Source: Bactrocera neohumeralis (lineage: Eukaryota; Arthropoda; Insecta; Diptera; Tephritidae). Taken from it: a stretch of DNA of 64,000 nucleotides. Both the position numbers and the translations under genes were made by a program. Position 1 is the first letter of the stretch, and every line of letters begins with the position of its first letter. The stretch spans positions 11,554,784 through 11,618,783 of the forward strand of contig NW_026089623.1 in NCBI RefSeq assembly GCF_024586455.1. Reading direction: 5' to 3'. Shown one piece after another: positions 42,676-52,924 of the stretch. Under the pieces are notes generated by a model, which was not told where the DNA came from, searched no databases, and saw nothing but the letters and a program-made list of their open reading frames with translations.

Positions 42676-43203
42676 ATTCAAATTTTCTTGGCACACTTCC
42701 ACTCGCCGCAATTTCTGTTCGTCAGTGAGCACTTTAAACGAATACTTAGTCGACGGTCTGTATGCAAAACTTTGCACACATGAGTCACATTGTCGGTTTT
42801 TGTCGAAGTCAAAGGTCTCCCAGCACGGTTTTCAGCAGCGACTTCTTCCCGGTCCTCCAAAAAGGCTTGGTGCCACCAAAATACACCATTTTTTGCTATA
42901 ACAACAGCGGGGTAAGCCTGCTTGATCATATCAAACGTCTCTGTCGAAGATTTACCGAGTTTCACACAGAATTAAATCGCGTACATCTGCTCTAATGAAC
43001 GCTGCATTTTCGGATTGCACCACTAACAGAAACACGTCGCGCGAAAATGTTTGTCCTGACTGTCCAGGTGCTTGGAGACAACTGACCAGCCGCTCGTTCG
43101 TTAGCTAGGAACGTCCTCTACTGAATCCAGTCGGTGCGCGCACGCTCCGAAGTACAGTCGCGGCGGAAGAAAATCAGTCCTATTACTTTCCGGACAAACT
43201 CTG
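42676..43203 (-). pseudogene. Mariner N-terminal fragment with one terminal repeat
   Basis: On the minus strand the end CAGAGTTTGTCCGGAAAGTA next to TA (43204-43205) is a mariner terminus. Inside, 42995-42678 gives MKLGKSSTETFDMIKQAYPA, VFWWHQAFLEDREEVAAENR and GRPLTSTKTDNV, the paired DNA-binding helices and linker. The catalytic half is absent, and the left part merges with the Tc1 fragment at 42676. It is a different mariner lineage from those at 20181 and 58798, judged by its end sequence. Confidence 0.78.
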
Positions 43204-43205
43204 TA

Positions 43206-43490
43206 CATCATTTCCTTAAACTATAACCCATACCAAATTTCGTGACGACACCTCGCCAAACGAAACAGTTTTAAATGCAAGCACTTGATTCCGATATTTC
43301 AGTTTGTGTGTCAACTAAATGGTATACTGATCCGATATCGGCGATTCCGACAAATGGACAGTTTCTTGGGAAAAAAACAGCGCGTGAAAAATTTCGGATA
43401 TCTCGAAACTGAAAGACCAGTTTGCGTACACTCTGACAGAGAGACGGACATGGCTAAAACGACTCAACTCGTACCGCTGACTATTTAGGT
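43206..43490 (+). repeat. Repeat family B, diverged copy
   Basis: Shares with 7631-8130 the phrases CCGATATCGGCGATTCCGAC, ACAAATGG, GTTTCTTGG and GAGACGGACATGGCTAAA. Only part of the unit is kept. No coding potential. Confidence 0.55.
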
Positions 43491-43745
43491 ACAGTGGCTC
43501 ACAAAAGTATTTTGCTCAATTATTTAAATGCGTATGTTTATTTATCTAAATTTTCTTTAGAAAAAACAGTAAACAATGAAAATAAATATCGTCCCGTTAT
43601 GTAGGTCAGACAAAAAATGTCCGCTTCGGCGAAATTCTGTGCTCACAAAAGTATTTTGCTTTCTTTTTCAATTCTGCTGGTTAATGCGGATTTTGTTTGA
43701 TTTTCTATTTTTCGATAATAGTATGGTTGCTAGTACATATTAGAT
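43491..43745 (+). mobile_element. Tc1-like element end with internal direct repeat (IR/DR type)
   Basis: After TA at 43490-43491 comes CAGTGGCTCACAAAAGTATT. The core CACAAAAGTATTTTGCT recurs about 150 bases further (43650-43670). Repeated transposase-binding sites within a long end are typical of IR/DR Tc1-like elements. The rest of the element is missing because a Jockey 3' end starts at ~43746. Whether it belongs to the transposase at 42164 is unproven. Confidence 0.5.
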
Positions 43746-43881
43746 TTTTTTTTTTAATAACTTTACTATTATTTATTGAATCTACCCTACTTAAGAGCCT
43801 AACAATAAGTTTGCGAATCTTAATTAAAATCTACATGGGTAATTATTTTTTTAAACTGGGCCTAAAATATATTAATTATTA

Positions 43882-45012
43882 TTATCGCAATAGCGATCTG
43901 ATCAATGCATATTTCGCGCTTCGTTGCTCTATTTCAGTTCGTACGTCTGGAATTCTTAAGACGCGTTGGATGTTCTCATTTCGGATATACCACGGTACTC
44001 CGGTGATTGTGCAAAGAATTTTTGATTGCGCACGACGAAGAATTTCGATGTTCTGCGTTGCCCCTCTGACTTTATACTCCAGACTCAGGGCTGAGCGAGA
44101 GTTAATAAGCCAGTGCAAAGAGCTTGCCTTTAACTTAAGATAAGACCTTTTAGCCTCTATGTAGTTTCGCCAAAAAAGTCGCCTATCCAGATGGACCTCT
44201 AGGTAAGTAACATGATTGCTTTGTGGTATTTGTACGTTGTTTCTTAGAAGCGCATTTGCATGAATTGGGCACTTGAAGCGGCTAATTATCGCAGTGTCAT
44301 CGGCAAAAGTGGACATAGTCAAGCGGTCGCTTACTGGGATATCTGAAGTGCATAAAACATATAACATTGGGCCAAGAACACTGCCTTGTGGTACACCAGC
44401 TTCAATCGTTTGGGCTTCAGATGTAGTGGTGTTACATCGAACTAAAAAATTTCGATTATAAAGGTAATACTTAAACAGTTCGTGGGTGTCTCCCGTGTTT
44501 TTATTTTGTACATAAGACCATCCAACCATACTCGATCAAAAGCCTGCGCGACATCAAGAAATATTCCCGTCTTTCAAAAGCTGTTCGAATTTCAGATGTT
44601 ATCCTATGTACTTGCTCGATCGTTCCATGCTTTTCCCTGAAACCAAATTGGCGAGATGGTATTATGTTGTGGGTTTGAAGATGTGGCTTAAAGCGGAGCA
44701 TAAGAAGTCTTTCAAATAATTTCGACATGCGCGATAACAAGCTGATGGGCCTATAGGAGGATGGCTGCGTTTTGTGCTTTCCAGGTATCATCACTATAGT
44801 TGACTTTTTCCATTGTTGAGGAAAGTGGGCTTGCTTTGTCATTGCATTGAAAAACATACAGATACAGATTATAGCACAATTTGGTAGCTCACTAATCATT
44901 TTTGGAGTAATTAAGTCGTGCCCAGGAGCTTTTCTTGGTTTTAATTTCTCCATAATTATTTTTAATATCTCTTCAAGTACGAATTCCACTGGCTCAGATT
45001 TCATCAAATAGG
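43882..45012 (-). pseudogene. Jockey ORF2 reverse transcriptase (3' two thirds)
   Basis: Order on the minus strand: KPRKAPGHDLITPKMISELP, SYRPISLLSRMSKLFERLL and RQFGFREKHGTIEQVHRI (45007-44501). A break follows near 44530-44570, where the first-aspartate block (DVAQAFDRVW-like) is shifted out of frame. Then come RNFLVRCNTTTSEAQT, AGVPQGSVLGPMLYVLCTSD, FADDTAI (~44296-44316), VHLDRRLFWRNYIEAK and the tail RGATQNIEILRRAQSKILC. It is less damaged than the other copy but not intact. Confidence 0.83.
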
Positions 45013-45017
45013 GTACG

Positions 45018-45328
45018 TGAAAAAACCTTAAGCTTTTTTAAGGTTGAAGTGCTACACGTTGGACTCACTAGTATGCGCAACTAAAAGCTAATTGCCTGTG
45101 CTATTTCGGTTTAAAAAAATCCCGGTTAAAAAAGAACCTCCGTTCGCGATTATAGTCTTTTATACAATGATAATCTTTATTCCAACAGTTCATTATGGTT
45201 ATACTTGTATATTACAAAATTCGTAAGTATTTTACATAATGTAAAAAATTTTATAATGCATACAATTATTTTAACAAATTAAGTTCTTAAAATATATTTT
45301 TTGATTTATAAAGTCGCATGACGCAACA
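45018..45328 (-). repeat. BEL 3' LTR (311 bp)
   Basis: Matches the 5' LTR with two substitutions but lacks a ~139-base internal segment. Element sense: TGTTGCGTCATGCGAC ... GGTTTTTTCA. Confidence 0.93.
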
Positions 45329-45346
45329 TCGGCCACCTTGACAGGA

Positions 45347-47572
45347 TCATGATCCTTCAACTTCGACAGGCAGCAGGGCGAGCTTGTGAATAGGGCGCTT
45401 AATAGTGCCTGCCTTGGTTGCCACGTCTGCCACTCGCACCTTTCCGTCTCGTCCTTCTACGGTTGCGGCGATTCGTCCTAGTGCCCACTGCTGCGGTGGC
45501 GTGTTGTCTTCGTGGACGAGGACGAGATCGCCGGGCTGCAGGTTGCGTTTCGGGTGCAGCCATTTGTTGCGCTGCTGAAGACTGGTAATGTACGTTTTGG
45601 ACCACTGTCGCCAAAACTGTTGCTTGAGACAGCAAACAAGTTGCCATCTCTCGCAATAGCGAACTCGGTCCGTTGACACTTCTGCCGGTGGTAAGGCTCG
45701 GAGGGAGCACCCTATTAATAGGTGTGCTGGAGTCAATGCTTCGCCATCGTTGGGATCCTGGCTCAACGGTGCGAGGGGCCGCGAGTTGAGGATGGCCTCC
45801 ACTTCGGCTATCAGTGTTCCTAGCTCTTCGGCGGTGAGCAGCACGTTGCCCATTGCGCGCACGGCGAGATGTTTGGCGGACTTCACTGCCGCCTCCCATA
45901 ACCCGCCGAAGTGCGGCGCCCTCGGTGGTATAAAGGCGAATTTGAACCCTTCTACGGCGGCGAATTCCAGTACTTCCGGAGACTGGGACAGAAACGCCTC
46001 TTTGAGTTCGCGCAACTTGCGATCGGCGCCGACGAAGTTCGTTGCGTTGTCGCTGTATATCGTCTGTGGCATCCCTCGGCGACCAATGAACCTTTTTAGG
46101 GCGAGAATAAAGGAATTAGTTGATAAGTCAGAGACTAATTCTAAGTGTACTGCTTTAGACGTGAAACAAACGAAAACTGCGATATAGGTTTTTACGGGTG
46201 GTCGACCGCGTATTTTTAATGTGGTATAAATTGGACCACAAAAATCTACGCCACATATAAGAAAGGGTCGTAGCGCTCGAAGCCTTTCGACTGGCAAATT
46301 TCCCATTATTTGGGTTTGCAACTTCGGCTTATAATGAAAGCAGTGTGTACAGTTTCTTACGGTTCTACTGCATGCTTCTCTTGCATTAATCAGCCATATG
46401 CGTTCTCGAAGAAGCCCAACCAACGCTTTTGCCCCTGCGTGGTGATTTCGAAAGTGCAGGAACCGTAAATAATTTATAACGAAGTGCGAATTCTTATTTA
46501 GTAATAACGGGAATTTGGCATCGTATGGAAGAGGTGCATTTAAAAGGCGACCTCCTACTCGGATTAATTTGAATGAAAGCGACATATCCGAGTACTCATG
46601 CAAAAACGGATTCAGTTTTTGCAAGTTTGCGGGTAGCGTGGTGCCTTTCGTGAGTTTTTGGATTTCATTCGCAAATTCCGAATGTTTAATCACCTGAACA
46701 ATTTTTAAAAAACTCAAGTGTAATTCGTCAGATGTCAGGTGCCTTCCCTCCGTAGGTATTTTTGGTCGTCTAATCCACCGTAATAGATAGGCAACCACAA
46801 GAAGCAATTTTTGATGAGAAGAGAATTTTTCGATAAGGTTCAATAGTGAATTCTCTTTCACATTTATGGCTAGTGTGAAAGTATTTTTCTTCTTCTCTAA
46901 TGCTTCATCGTTTGGGGAAAGCTGGAAGTGAGTGTTAATTGGCCATAAAGCGGGGTCTTCTAGGAGGAACTGTGGACCGCCAAACCATATTGAATTATTC
47001 AATTCATCCACGTTGCAACCCCGAGACACTTGATCCGCAGGATTTTGTTTTGTTGGCACATGTCGCCAATTTATATTGTCAGTCAATTCTTGGATTTCAG
47101 ACACTCTATTTGCAACAAAGGTTTGTAATGACGATGGATGCGTTTTTACCCAATGCAATACGATTTCAGAGTCTGTCCAAAATATAATTTTTTCAAATTG
47201 TCGATTCAACATTGGCGCAATTCGTGACCATAATTTGGCAAGAATATGTGCTGCCGAGAGCTCGAGACGCGGAAGAGACTTGGTCTTCAGCGGAGCCACT
47301 CTAGACTTTGCAGTAAGCAGCGTACATTTGACACAACTAGCAGATTGGCTTCGTATGTATATGCAGCATCCGTACGCTCTTATTGAAGCGTCGGAGAAGC
47401 CATGTATTTGGCAGATAGCACTCGACTCTAGATTTACGTATCGAGGAATGCTAATTGATGACAGCTGCAGTAGGTTGGCTTTGAAATTCTGCCAGCTAGT
47501 ATCAAGACGCAATGGAATCGACTCATCCCAATCTAGTTTTTGGATCCAAAGCTCTTGCAATAAGATTTTAGC
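45347..47572 (-). CDS. BEL pol: RNase H, integrase and DUF5641-like C-terminus
   Basis: In the same frame after the TAA, open for ~740 codons. RNase H-like part: GFSDASIRAYGC, FWTDSEIVLHW and NPADQVSRG. The zinc-binding HHCC-type region is around LRFLHFRNHHAGAKALV and CTHCFHYK. The integrase core D-D-E is in GVDFCGP (residue ~438), YSDNATNF (~501) and GGLWEAAVKS (~552). The C-terminal RNLQPGDLVLVHEDN and WALGRIAAT resemble DUF5641. Catalytic residues are present. An ATG at 47560 exists, but in nature this part should be made by read-through. Antisense frames here (45399-47576) are shadows. Confidence 0.9.
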   Translation of the reverse strand, partial: AKILLQELWIQKLDWDESIPLRLDTSWQNFKANLLQLSSISIPRYVNLESSAICQIHGFSDASIRAYGCCIYIRSQSASCVKCTLLTAKSRVAPLKTKSLPRLELSAAHILAKLWSRIAPMLNRQFEKIIFWTDSEIVLHWVKTHPSSLQTFVANRVSEIQELTDNINWRHVPTKQNPADQVSRGCNVDELNNSIWFGGPQFLLEDPALWPINTHFQLSPNDEALEKKKNTFTLAINVKENSLLNLIEKFSSHQKLLLVVAYLLRWIRRPKIPTEGRHLTSDELHLSFLKIVQVIKHSEFANEIQKLTKGTTLPANLQKLNPFLHEYSDMSLSFKLIRVGGRLLNAPLPYDAKFPLLLNKNSHFVINYLRFLHFRNHHAGAKALVGLLRERIWLINAREACSRTVRNCTHCFHYKPKLQTQIMGNLPVERLRALRPFLICGVDFCGPIYTTLKIRGRPPVKTYIAVFVCFTSKAVHLELVSDLSTNSFILALKRFIGRRGMPQTIYSDNATNFVGADRKLRELKEAFLSQSPEVLEFAAVEGFKFAFIPPRAPHFGGLWEAAVKSAKHLAVRAMGNVLLTAEELGTLIAEVEAILNSRPLAPLSQDPNDGEALTPAHLLIGCSLRALPPAEVSTDRVRYCERWQLVCCLKQQFWRQWSKTYITSLQQRNKWLHPKRNLQPGDLVLVHEDNTPPQQWALGRIAATVEGRDGKVRVADVATKAGTIKRPIHKLALLPVEVEGS

Positions 47573-49159
47573 TTAGGTAACTAGTGGGGCTAATAATCCA
47601 AGAGGATCGAAAAAGCGAGCAGAGACTGATAGTATGTTTCGTTTAGTAGCTCGCAGATCATGAAAATTGGCATCCAAAACAAACCGAAACAAATCCTCTT
47701 TCGGCAACCAATGGATTCCTAGTGTTTTAGTTGAGTTTTTGTCATTGAAGCTTAATGACTTTTCAGTATAATTACTGTCGAAAAATTTAGGGTGGTTCGA
47801 AAACCACTTTGTTAAGGTGAATCCGGCCGAGTTTAATATTTTAATTACTTCACTTCTTATAAGATCTAGAGACTCAAAATTTTCAGATCCTGTTAATAAG
47901 TCATCAACATAAAAGTCTCTTTTAATGGCCAATGAACCGAGTGGGTATTTAGTTGTATTAGCATCACTGAGCATTTGTAAACACCGTGTTGCGAGAAATG
48001 GAGCAGGCGCAGTGCCGTATGTTACGGTGTTAAGACGAAAAATTTGAATTTGCTCAGAAGGATGCTCTCTCCACACAATAAGCTGACAATTTCTGTCTTC
48101 TTCATGCATAATTATTTGACGGTACATTTTAGTAATGTCCGCTGTTAGTGCATACTTATGTAAGCGAAAACGAAGAAGAGTTGAATATAATTCTTCTTGG
48201 ATGGTTGGACCTACCATCAAAAGTTCATTTAATGAAATTTGAGAAGAAGTACGACTCGACGCATCAAAGACAACTCGTAATTTTGTTGTTGTGCTTTCAG
48301 GCCTCAAAACACACTGATGCGGAATGAAATAGTGTGGTTCACTCGGGATCTTATTATTTGTTGGGCTCATGTGACCCAGCGCTTTATACTCATTCATGAA
48401 GTCCAGATACATTTTACGAAGTTCTGGATCTTTCAATGTTTTCTTCTCCAGGGCCTGAAACCGCCGAACTGCGATTTCATAGGAGTGACCGAGTAACTTA
48501 CGGTCAGCTTTAAAGGGAATTCTGACTTGAAGCCTTCCTGAAGGTAATACTTCAGTTGTTTCGACGAAAAATTGTTCACATTCATTTTGTTCAGGTGTGA
48601 ATTTGTTGCCAATTGTTTCTGAAGGAAGTTCCTCCAGAGCCCAGAATTTTTGGACTACTGAATCTATTGACGTTAAGTCTTCTTCAGTTTGGCATAATGT
48701 GCTATTTACTTCGGGAGGAGGACTAAGACTGCTGACATATTTACCAGAAACAATCCATCCCAAAAGAGTTTTCTGTAGCGTTGGTTGATTAGGGCCACTT
48801 TTAATTTGACCAACCGCTAATAAATCGAAAAAGGTTTCCGCCCCTAATAACATATCGATCTTTTGAGATTTTTGGAATTCTGGATCCGCCAATTTAATAT
48901 TGTGCGGAATTTTCCAACCATTAATATTAATGGTATGGTCTGGATGATTAGCCGAAATACATCGCATAATCCAGAATTCCGCCGAAAATTCATAATTATT
49001 TACGCGCGATTTCACAAATGCGCTTAATTTGGCCCCAACTTTTGTACTTGAATTACCAATCCCGATAATATTTAAAGTCCTGTTTTGGCGTCGAATCCGC
49101 AGTTTTTGGGCCAAATCCTCCGTTATAAAGTTGACTTGACTTCCTGAGTCCAGCAAGGC
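47573..49159 (-). CDS. BEL pol: aspartic protease and reverse transcriptase
   Basis: Open for ~528 codons. The protease active site LDSGSQVNFI lies at the very start. The peptidase A17-type region is followed by RT, with PHQCVLRPESTTTKLRVVFDAS, ADITKMYRQI (first RT Asp), VTYGTAPAPFLATRCLQML and FYVDDLLTGS (catalytic YVDD, about residue 415, plus 47902-47913). It ends FFDPLGLLAPLVT at a TAA codon where related elements read through into AKILLQELW. All key residues seen are intact. The protein would lack RNase H and integrase unless the stop is suppressed. Confidence 0.9.
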   Translation of the reverse strand, partial: ALLDSGSQVNFITEDLAQKLRIRRQNRTLNIIGIGNSSTKVGAKLSAFVKSRVNNYEFSAEFWIMRCISANHPDHTININGWKIPHNIKLADPEFQKSQKIDMLLGAETFFDLLAVGQIKSGPNQPTLQKTLLGWIVSGKYVSSLSPPPEVNSTLCQTEEDLTSIDSVVQKFWALEELPSETIGNKFTPEQNECEQFFVETTEVLPSGRLQVRIPFKADRKLLGHSYEIAVRRFQALEKKTLKDPELRKMYLDFMNEYKALGHMSPTNNKIPSEPHYFIPHQCVLRPESTTTKLRVVFDASSRTSSQISLNELLMVGPTIQEELYSTLLRFRLHKYALTADITKMYRQIIMHEEDRNCQLIVWREHPSEQIQIFRLNTVTYGTAPAPFLATRCLQMLSDANTTKYPLGSLAIKRDFYVDDLLTGSENFESLDLIRSEVIKILNSAGFTLTKWFSNHPKFFDSNYTEKSLSFNDKNSTKTLGIHWLPKEDLFRFVLDANFHDLRATKRNILSVSARFFDPLGLLAPLVT

Positions 49160-49640
49160 TTATGCGGGCAGGTACTCTCCACAGCTTGATCTCACCAGAA
49201 TAACTGCTGTTGCCAACATTACCCGATCAGGCACACTTATTGTATGCATTGCGTGTGTAGTTGTTGTTGGTTGCGGATGAGGCTCAGCAGCGAAGGATAC
49301 AGGATACTGGTGCAGTAAGGTGTGGTGGGACCGATTACACACGCGACATCGATCCGCTCTGCGTTTGGATACCGTATGTCCCTTACGCAAACAATTTATG
49401 CATAAGGGCACTGATTTGACAAACTCAAATCTCTGTTGAACAGAGAGAGTTTTAAAAGTGGGGCAAGCTGTTAAGTAGTGGTCCTTCGATTTACACTGCT
49501 GGCATGTTGGCTGCTTTGCATTCGCTGCAACTAAAGCGGATTTAGTTCCATTCATGTGAGGCTGCTTCACGTGGTTCGCGCTGGCTGCTGCTATGGGTCT
49601 CGTCCTCGAAGATGATGCGCCTTCAGCTGATACCGTCTAT
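49160..49640 (-). pseudogene. BEL gag-pol knuckle region
   Basis: In the frame after the shift: PIAAASANHVKQPHM, then CQQCKSKDHYLTACPTF, CINCLRKGHTVSK and CRVCNRSHHTLLH. These are three cysteine/histidine knuckles that would bind RNA. It ends at an in-frame TAA (49160-49162) directly before ALLDSGSQVNF of the protease. This stop separates it from pol although the frame is continuous. Confidence 0.85.
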
Positions 49641-50502
49641 TTAAGGTGGCTTCACAATCCTTCCACAACGGTAACTTGTCGTAATCCAGCTGTTCTTCCC
49701 ACTTTGATCGGGTGGCAGAGTCAACTTTTGTCATGACTGTGTGAATAATTATCGCATTTGTGATTTGTTTCTCATCGCCCAGCGATAGCAATGAGTCATA
49801 TACAGCCGACACTTCATCAATCATCGCGCGCAATGAAGGGGCTGATGGCTTAGGGATAGTTGGCAGCTCAAAAAGTTTTGAAATCGTATTAAAAAAAATC
49901 AAACATTTATTGTCATAAACCTTTTTGAGACTTGCCAACGCCTTCGGATAGTTTTCATCCGACATTTGAAACGCTTTTACCGTGCCTAGAGCCTCCCCAG
50001 ATAGACAATTAACCAGATGGTTAAATTTTTCAATATCTGGGATGTTTGGATCATTGTGGACCAAACTCTCAAACAAACTCATGAAATTTTTAAATTCCGA
50101 ATATTCTCCCTTGAATTTCGGCAAATTCATTTTTGGGAGCCTTGAGCTGTGAGACGTTACGAACGATGTTTCAGCAATAGATGTTCTATTTTTGGCCAAA
50201 ATTGTTTTAATTATAGATTTTGTTTCTACAATTATGTCCTCTAACTCCCCTCGGGCCATGTCGTCTTCATCAATCTCTTCAATTTTAGATTGGCATTTCA
50301 TCAATTTCTCACTATGTGAGTTTAGTATGCCAAGACGACATTCCAATTCGATTGGATCTAATGACATCGTTTTTTCTAGAAGACCCGTTTTTATTCGCAA
50401 AATGCTACTTTTCGCCACCGTCCTTTGACGCTTTAATGATTTTAAGTCGATCAACTCCTTACTCGGAGAGAGGTTGGCGATAGTTGGCTTTGGCTTGCTC
50501 AT
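49591..50502 (-). CDS. BEL gag (DUF1759-type capsid region)
   Basis: Starts MSKPKPTIANLSPSK and runs 303 codons to a TAG. Residues ~1-115 are helical and charged (KMSL-type coiled coil; SEKLMKCQSKIEEIDEDD). Residues ~120-300 contain LPKMNLPKFKGEYSEFKNFM, FNHLVNCLSGEALGTVKAFQ and SKWEEQLDYDKLPLWKDCEA, the DUF1759 arrangement of BEL/Pao gag. The frame is lost after NRRYQ. A -1/+1 change would continue ASSSRTRPIAAASANH into the knuckle region, so the last 11 residues are out of frame. Gag forms the particle. Confidence 0.88.
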   Translation of the reverse strand: MSKPKPTIANLSPSKELIDLKSLKRQRTVAKSSILRIKTGLLEKTMSLDPIELECRLGILNSHSEKLMKCQSKIEEIDEDDMARGELEDIIVETKSIIKTILAKNRTSIAETSFVTSHSSRLPKMNLPKFKGEYSEFKNFMSLFESLVHNDPNIPDIEKFNHLVNCLSGEALGTVKAFQMSDENYPKALASLKKVYDNKCLIFFNTISKLFELPTIPKPSAPSLRAMIDEVSAVYDSLLSLGDEKQITNAIIIHTVMTKVDSATRSKWEEQLDYDKLPLWKDCEATLNRRYQLKAHHLRGRDP

Positions 50503-50550
50503 TTTTGCTTGTTAAATTAAATTTCCGAAAAAAAAAAAAAAAAAAAACTA

Positions 50551-50755
50551 TACAGGTTGGCAACAGATATATTAGGGATCGATAACGAAAACGAAAAATA
50601 TATGTATAGCGATTCCGAAATATTCGAAAGCCAGACCAATAGCAATAAAGGTTGGCAACAAATATATTTGGAATCGGTTACGAGAACGAGAAAAAAAAAT
50701 GATATCGATTCCCAAGTATACGAAAGCCGAACCTATGAAGTATGCAAAATAAGCA
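50551..50755 (+). repeat. Two ~100-bp direct repeats in BEL leader
   Basis: Both units start GGTTGGCAACARATATATT (50553 and 50651). They share CGATTCC and CGAAAGCC at corresponding places, so a diverged tandem duplication. Confidence 0.7.
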
Positions 50756-51244
50756 ATAGCACAATTGAACGTTCTTGAAAATGTTTTTTTTTTTAAGCGA
50801 GAAAATTTTCCAAAGAACCGTAAAACTTTATTTCGTTTAAAATTTAAAAAATTTTTTTTTTTGTCTGCAAGATATAAAATGTTGCACCGCACGTTCAATT
50901 AAGAACGCTACCGCAAATCCCACGATCCCTCTTTCACTTATGTAGATGCATAGATGCATAAATGCTTATGTACATGTGTATGTATATATACGTATGCGAA
51001 TATTAAAATATAAATCTATGCAATAAGAAAATATACGTATGTGAAAAAATGTGAAAAGAGGGAGAGCCAAAAACTGAAAGTGTGCACTTGCTCTTTTTTT
51101 TTTTTATTTTTTTTTTTTTTTTTTTTTCGCACCACTTTCAGTGATTCGCACTCGTTACCTGTTGTGAATGCATAGGCGGTTTGCCTGCGTTCACTTCCCT
51201 TTTGCAGAGAATGCAATTGCAGCTCATTCCCACGAAGAGACGGA

Positions 51245-51400
51245 TCTGGCGTCGACGTTAGCAGCGACGGTGTTGTTGACGTTGACTTGGCAGCGGCGAG
51301 AATCCGCGTTGACGCAGCAGCGGTGGTACGATGGTGTTGACGTTGACGCAGCAGCGGCGAGAATCCGTTGACGCAGCAGCAGTGGGACGATGGTGTTGAC
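51245..51400 (+). repeat. GTTGACGCAGCAGCGG minisatellite in BEL leader
   Basis: Variants of GTTGACGCAGCAGCGG with linked GATGGTGTTGACG recur about three to four times. GC-rich against an AT-rich background. Confidence 0.75.
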
Positions 51401-52455
51401 GCAAGCCCGTTCGGTACCGACGTGATGTTACCACAAATAGTCTAACGTTTTAACGGCCAAAGTTATCGGTTTTTAGTTTTACGGCACTTTTCTTTTAACG
51501 GGTTGTACCTCTTTTCCGGCACTTTTTAGCGGCACTCGCGACACTCTTTTTATTTTGCTTATGTTTAGCAACGGCACTTTATGTTTTTGGCGGTAGTTTT
51601 TAATATTATGCACTAACTGTGTAACCACCTTTAGCAGAAAAAATGTAAACGCTTATTTCAATACTGCTTTTATTTTCACACTCCACTGTATGCCGTTTAA
51701 CCGATTTATCCTCCTTTGGTTTCTCTCCTTTTCTTCCTTGTGTTTGCGCACTATTGGACTGGTGAATTTTACCGCACGTAAGTCATATAGTATGTATGTA
51801 TTATATTGTGTTTTCACCACCCACTTCACAAAACGTTTCTCTCAGCTGCTTTTTTTTTATTTTAACTTTTAATTTGGTTAATTTGTATTTTATTTTCTTT
51901 ATGTTTAGATTTACCACTTCGTTTTTATTGACTTCAGTGTGTGTCCATATGTGTGCACTTCGCAATTATTTTACATATATGTATGTATCCACCAAGTGTT
52001 ATACTATTATCTATTTTTTACAAGCCACTGACGGAAAATAGGAAACATATTCTCTTCTCAAGCGGAGCATATAAGAGGTATTCATATGAATTTTTCACTC
52101 AACATGAAGTATGATATAACGAACAATTCTGCAGTATTAACTCGAAAATCACGTTTTTTTTTTTTTTTGATTTGTGCCGGTCTTGCAGCAAATGAGCGAT
52201 ATGTATATTTTTTAATGTAAAAATTTGTTTTTGAATTTTTTTTATATACATATATGTATGTATATCTATGTAGATATATTTTATTTTTATTTTTAATGTC
52301 TTTGTCCAGACATTTATTTTTAGTATTTGTCACTTTAGTCACTTGCACTCGACCGAAACCGAAAGAAATTAAAAATTCACAGGCAATTGCTCACGCGTTA
52401 GAAATTAAATTAATACGTATTACTTTTTTCGAAAATTATTTACAGCCACGCACTG

Positions 52456-52474
52456 AGTCCCTGCTCGGGCGCCA
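52456..52474 (-). promoter_or_regulatory. Primer-binding site (tRNA-Lys-type)
   Basis: Immediately inside the 5' LTR the minus strand reads TGGCGCCCGAGCAGGGAC. It starts with TGG, complementary to the tRNA CCA end, and differs at one base from the well-known primer site for tRNA-Lys(UUU). It would prime minus-strand DNA synthesis. Confidence 0.8.
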
Positions 52475-52924
52475 TGAAAAAACCTTAAGCTTTTTTAAGG
52501 TTGAAGTGCTACACGTTGGACTCACTAGTATGCGCAACTAAAAGCTAATTGCCTGTGCTATTTCGGTTTAAAAAAATCCCGGTTAAAAAAGAACGTCCGT
52601 TCGCGATTATAGTCTTTTATACAATGATAATCTTTATTCCAACAGTTCATTAGTTAGCCTAAATCTTAACCTAACGGCTTAGACTAGAGGTAAGTATGTA
52701 TACAAAAAAAGGGGTAAGTATATAGTTCTAATTCAATTCAGCATCTTAAATTCATTGTAATAGATTATTCTAGTACATAAGTAGTAGATTATGGTTATAC
52801 TTGTATATTACAAAATTCGTAAGTATTTTACATAATGTAAAAAATTTTATAATGCATACAATTATTTAAACAAATTAAGTTCTTAAAATATATTTTTTGA
52901 TTTATAAAGTCGCATGACGCAACA
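52475..52924 (-). repeat. BEL 5' LTR (450 bp)
   Basis: Contains an extra ~139-base block (about 52649-52790, bordered by TTA) absent from the 3' LTR; otherwise nearly identical to it. It would contain the promoter. No TATA box can be assigned with confidence. Confidence 0.93.

Larger units (their letters stand above)
50503..52455 (-). other. BEL untranslated leader (~1.95 kb)
   Basis: A long non-coding leader between primer site and gag. It contains a run of T with few interruptions (51091-51127), a GTTGACGCAGCAGCGG-type minisatellite (51245-51400) and two ~100-bp direct repeats (50551-50750). Plus-strand frames here (50557-52541) are artefacts of low complexity. Confidence 0.7.
45018..52924 (-). 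mobile_element. Near-complete BEL/Pao LTR retrotransposon
   Basis: 7.9 kb on the minus strand with LTRs at 52475-52924 (5') and 45018-45328 (3'). It also has a primer site, a long leader, gag and pol in BEL order, and a 5-bp target duplication GTACG on both sides. LTRs start TGTTGCG and end TTTTTTCA in element sense. Pol would be one frame but for two in-frame stops (49160-49162 and 47573-47575) and a frameshift around 49620-49640. Confidence 0.93.

Noticed and set aside
45399..45899. Arg-rich 166-codon minus frame within BEL pol
   Set aside because: Overlaps the integrase C-terminus in another frame. Composition bias only.
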